From: Lewinellaceae bacterium
GTDB lineage: Bacteria; Bacteroidota; Bacteroidia; Chitinophagales; Saprospiraceae
Length of the DNA: 64,000 nt
Assembly (NCBI GenBank): GCA_016713985.1
Contig: JADJOD010000008.1
Location: forward strand, 23,383 to 87,382
Reading direction: 5' to 3'
Shown piece by piece: positions 61,601 to 64,000 of the stretch. The notes under the pieces are model-generated. The model did no database searches and had not been told where the DNA came from. It saw nothing but the letters and a program-made list of their open reading frames with translations. Made by a program: the position numbers and the translations under genes. Within the stretch, counting starts at the first letter, position 1. Each line of letters starts with the position of its first letter.

Positions 61601-62403
61601 TGTTCCCGCAGCCGACCAACCCGTTTGCCACGACGTTCCCTGAAACGAAGAGTGTAGCAAGGTGACGACTGACCAGTTGGCCGACGACTTCGTGGGTGTG
61701 AAGATCGGTGACGTAAACGGCACGGCAATCGCCAATGCACTGATGAGCACGGACGACCGTTCTGCAAGCACCTTGTTGTTCGACGTACAGGACCGCGTTG
61801 TTAAAGCCGGCGAAGTATTCGAAGTGACGTTCAAAGGCGCGGAGAAAGTACAGGGCTACCAGTTCACGATGAACTTTGCAGGCCTGGAAGTAGTAGACGT
61901 TGTACCTGGCGCAGACATGAAGTTGGAGAACTTCGGCGTATTGCCGATGCGATCACGACGTCGATGGACGGCGAAAACAGCGAGTTTGCGGTGAAATTCC
62001 GTGCAACGAAATCGGGACAACTGAGCGAAATGCTGGGTGTATCGAGCCGGATCCACGTGCAGAAGCATACAGCCTGAACAACAGCCGGATGGAAGTAGCC
62101 TTCCGTTTCAACGGCCAGGGTGGTGCAGTGATCGCAGGTGTAGGTTTCGAGTTGTACCAGAACCAGCCGAACCCGTTTGTGAACAAAACGTTGGTAGGAT
62201 TCCACCTGCCGGAAGCCACGGAAGCAACGCTGACGGTGTACGACGAAACAGGTCGTATGTTGTTCACGCAGAAAGGTCAGTTTGGCAAGGGCTACAACGC
62301 CATTGCGATCGACCGCGCACTGTTGAACACGACGGGCGTGATGTACTACAAACTGGAAACCGCAACGGATGCGGCAACGAAGAAGATGATTCAGACGAAG
62401 TAA
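55602..62403 (+). CDS. very large T9SS surface protein with P-domain, HYR-like modules, dockerin-like pair and cohesin-like domain (at least eight frameshifts)
   Basis: When corrected the gene encodes about 2267 residues. It is intact from 55602 (signal peptide ending MSQVAQAQ) to about 59410: an N-terminal domain (VGTNGFVVFQPGTNRGLG), HYR-like modules (SQPPTITCPANITYNLDPG), a proprotein-convertase P-domain (KTNHTWVGDISATLTSPSGT, GVWILRVTDFVGGDLG). From 59.4 kb the frame changes near 59412, 60438, 60647, 60675, 61332, 61650, 61938 and 62057. The dockerin-like pair is NPLNGVSTYDLVLISKHILG and ADANKSNSITTFDIVEIRKL, followed by a cohesin-like domain (VVKAGEVFEVTFKGAEKVQG) and a type A T9SS domain (LYQNQPNPFVNKTLVGF). 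The net of the indels restores the frame at the end, which suggests that at least some are sequence errors. Confidence 0.82.
59729..61191 (+). repeat. 1.46-kb near-identical segment, copy B
   Basis: Matches 44520-45980. Compared with copy A, one G is missing in TCGGG near 60438, one C is added in CACCAG near 60647, and one C is added in ACGGCAAG near 60675. Each indel alters the frame. Confidence 0.9.
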
Positions 62404-62418
62404 AAGAAAAAGAAAGCG

Positions 62419-62464
62419 TTCCCCCTTCCCACACTGCGCGCGAGTGAACGGGGGAGGGGGAACC
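62419..62464 (+). terminator. possible terminator after the large surface-protein gene
   Basis: GTTCCCCCTTCCC and GGGGGAGGGGGAAC can pair over a loop of about 20 bases; T-rich sequence (CTTCTTCTTCC) follows. Confidence 0.45.
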
Positions 62465-62548
62465 TTCTTCTTCCTTAACCTTTGTCAGAAGATAAAAACA
62501 AGAGAAAAAACAGCGGCGCGAGCCTGCCGCATGAAGAATCGCCAGGTA

Positions 62549-62579
62549 CCGATTTTAACATACTTTAAAATCGGTTTTT
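62549..62579 (+). terminator. rho-independent terminator
   Basis: CCGATTTTAA and TTAAAATCGG form a ten-bp stem with loop CATACT, followed by TTTTT. A second terminator follows directly. Confidence 0.7.
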
Positions 62580-62585
62580 GGGATG

Positions 62586-62618
62586 GCCTCTCTCCTGAAG
62601 TAGGAGGGGGGCTTTTTT
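62586..62618 (+). terminator. second rho-independent terminator
   Basis: GCCTCTCTCCT and AGGAGGGGGGC pair (with wobbles), followed by TTTTTT. The stem and its 5' flank (TTTTTGGGATG) match the terminator after the PorP gene. Confidence 0.75.
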
Positions 62619-63093
62619 ATTGGGGCACACAGCTCTAATCCCTTGCAAAATTTTCTGTGAATAATAACTTTTAAAATACCTACCTTCGTCCTTCTGAAAA
62701 ACCAACGAAGTTGCCAAGCCATGTCGAAAAGATATCGTGTTCATTTTCAGGCAACTATACATTGTATGCACTTTGTTTCGGAAAAATCAAACGGTGGTTA
62801 CGGAGAGCCTGGGCTAACGTACACGCGGTTTTTGGAATAAAGTAGTATATATTTAATCCGATCTTACGTTTACGTGGTTATCCTATTTTAATCTCATGAT
62901 AATAAGTTTTACCAAGTCCTTCACGTCATACGGGAAAATCCGAGAGGTATTGATTGCGCCGGCATTGCCGGGCAGTCAATACCTTTTTAATGTCAAATTG
63001 GAATAAAGCCTGTTGGACATAGATTTTTTGAGGATTTATGGGCACCGGGTCGATTCGATAATCAAACATTTTTAACTTAAATTTTATCAACAC
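62619..63093 (+). promoter_or_regulatory. leader region with short frame and hairpin
   Basis: About 475 bp without a large gene. It resembles 54563-55145: AT-rich DNA, TTTTAATCTCATG (62885-62898), a 36-codon frame (62896-63006, MIISFTKSFTSYGKIREV) that contains the hairpin at 62945-62988, then the damaged relative of the small exported-protein gene. Confidence 0.45.
62945..62988 (+). terminator. terminator or attenuator hairpin
   Basis: AGGTATTGA and TCAATACCT, with inner GCCGGC-ATT-GCCGGG, form a strong stem followed by TTTTT. Its position inside a short frame before a surface-protein cluster gene parallels 55011-55056. Confidence 0.65.
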
Positions 63094-63486
63094 ACGAAAA
63101 GAACGTTCGCAAATCGGGGCTTGATGTCGGTTCTGGCGGGGTTCTTCCTGTTCGGGTTTTGGTTTTGTCGGGAAACCGTGCCGAGGAACTGACTTACAAC
63201 TGGATGCAATCCAATGAAGCAAAACATGCTTCTGTCGAAGAAGTGTGAACACGGTGTACGGCAATCTTCAGCAGTTGACGCGGGGGACCCAGACTCACAA
63301 TGATGCCTTGGCCACGCCATTTATTACCGGATGATTTACCGCAAGGTAGACCAGGGGGAGCAGTAGAACAATCGACGATCGAAGCGCTGAATGTGTTTTC
63401 GACGACACCGGGCGGTGAGATGGGCGCTTCTGGCCGACGTAACGGTCACTCAAGCGCTCAAACAGGTTTTGCGTAACGACGCTGTA
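63094..63486 (+). pseudogene. damaged relative of the small exported protein at 55146
   Basis: Pieces in different frames match the protein at 55146-55541: signal peptide (LAGFFLFGF), LTYNWMQSNEAKHASVEEV, then helices reading YYRMIYRKVDQG and TIEALNVF, and QALKQVLRNDAVGSV. At least three frame changes and the loss of ATG (ACG at 63094) break it. Because the surrounding sequence shows the same density of indels, this may be poor sequence near a contig end rather than a true pseudogene. Confidence 0.55.
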
Positions 63487-63557
63487 GGTTCGGTGACCCC
63501 GATCCACCGTATTGCACGGGTAATTTCATTGTGATTCTTTTTAACAACTATCATCTC

Positions 63558-64000
63558 ACGAGAAAGAGAACATTACACTTTGGGGCTTGACGCTCCTGGG
63601 CTGCCTGTTCGGAGCACAGGTATTTGCTCAGATCACGGTCAATCACCCCGTTGCAGGCAACGCCGGTACGTTTACACTCACCCCGGTGGGTGCTTTTTTT
63701 AACTAATTACGATCCGGGTGGTTCTGCCGGCAACTATCAGACCTTCATCAACAACTCGACCATTACCTTTGCTCCGACGGCTCCGGCCAACAAAGTCAAA
63801 GTGACTTTCGTCGTTCCAGACGGAAGGCGGATTCGACTTTCTGACTTGGTCTGACGGTCCGACTACCGGTTCGCCGTTGATTGCGACGCCCATCCGGCGG
63901 GGGTTCCTCTGACCAATATGCCCGGGTAACGTGGTAACAAGCTACGACAGGCAACGCCATGGGCGATTGACGTTCCGTTTTTCTCGGACGCCATCATCAC
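63558..64000 (+). pseudogene. start of a CUB-like exported protein (frameshifted, cut by the window end)
   Basis: Preceded by ATCATCTC like the other genes here, but with ACG in place of ATG. A signal peptide is readable after one frame change (LTLLGCLFGAQVFAQ), then ITVNHPVAGNAGTFTL, NYDPGGSAGNYQTFINNSTI TFAPTAPANKVKVTF and FDFLTWSDGPTTGSPLI. The pattern of a G-NY-N-x-S-T-I-T-F core, K-V-x-V-T-F and a DG-P-x-x-S-P-L-I motif is that of CUB domains in Bacteroidota exported proteins. It continues beyond the window. At least three frameshifts occur in 440 bp. Confidence 0.5.

Overview
The window is bacterial DNA of moderate GC with short intergenic gaps. The gene content points to Bacteroidota, most likely Saprospiria (Lewinella/Haliscomenobacter-like). 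Evidence: several proteins carry type A or type B C-terminal sorting domains of the type IX secretion system (T9SS); there is a PorP/SprF-family protein, SprB-like repeats, an ECF sigma factor paired with a beta-barrel protein, and promoters matching the Bacteroidota pattern TTG-N19/20-TAnnTTTG. No rRNA, tRNA, CRISPR array, integrase or transposase was recognised.

Layout. 0-13 kb is housekeeping and envelope: response-regulator tail, hydrolase, lpxH, hldD, an exported M28 peptidase, an OmpH/Skp-like chaperone, acetyltransferase, EamA transporter, fabH, a beta-propeller protein, Hsp20, a TPR membrane protein, rsmG, a lipoprotein and a glucosaminidase. 13-22 kb holds an ECF sigma factor with a membrane/beta-barrel protein, a 952-residue TPR protein, an M23 peptidase with a T9SS tail, and a double OmpA-domain protein. 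22-42 kb holds a VOC protein, a MoxR ATPase, a metal-homeostasis pair (DtxR-family repressor and an Nramp-UspA fusion separated by 235 bp of heptanucleotide repeat), SnoaL-like, nitroreductase, a PIN toxin-antitoxin pair, a conserved protein of unknown function, yqeY, lptB, rpsA with a repetitive acidic N-terminus, a sterol desaturase-like protein, a large type B T9SS protein, a DUF4286 protein, an old-yellow-enzyme family reductase and a NarL-type regulator.

42.8-64 kb is the most unusual part: a locus for very large exported proteins. Two multidomain proteins (1472 and about 2267 residues) each end in a dockerin-like duplicated calcium motif, a cohesin-like beta-sandwich and a type A T9SS signal. 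Between them lies a probable operon: a small cohesin-like T9SS protein, a 1530-residue scaffold with three cohesin-like domains plus SprB-like repeats and a type B signal, and its PorP/SprF partner. I infer a cell-surface, cellulosome-like non-catalytic assembly docked through PorP/SprF. It is followed by a small exported protein and broken or low-quality relatives at the window end.

Two general features matter for reading this annotation. First, many otherwise intact genes carry one single-base indel, usually in a homopolymer, so I give whole genes across frameshifts; density rises sharply after 59.4 kb. Second, the intergenic DNA is rich in small repeats: a 51-bp dispersed element, a GGTTTCAGGGTT hairpin family, a 35-bp palindrome array, a 110-bp double hairpin, and 7-, 9- and 10-bp tandem repeats.
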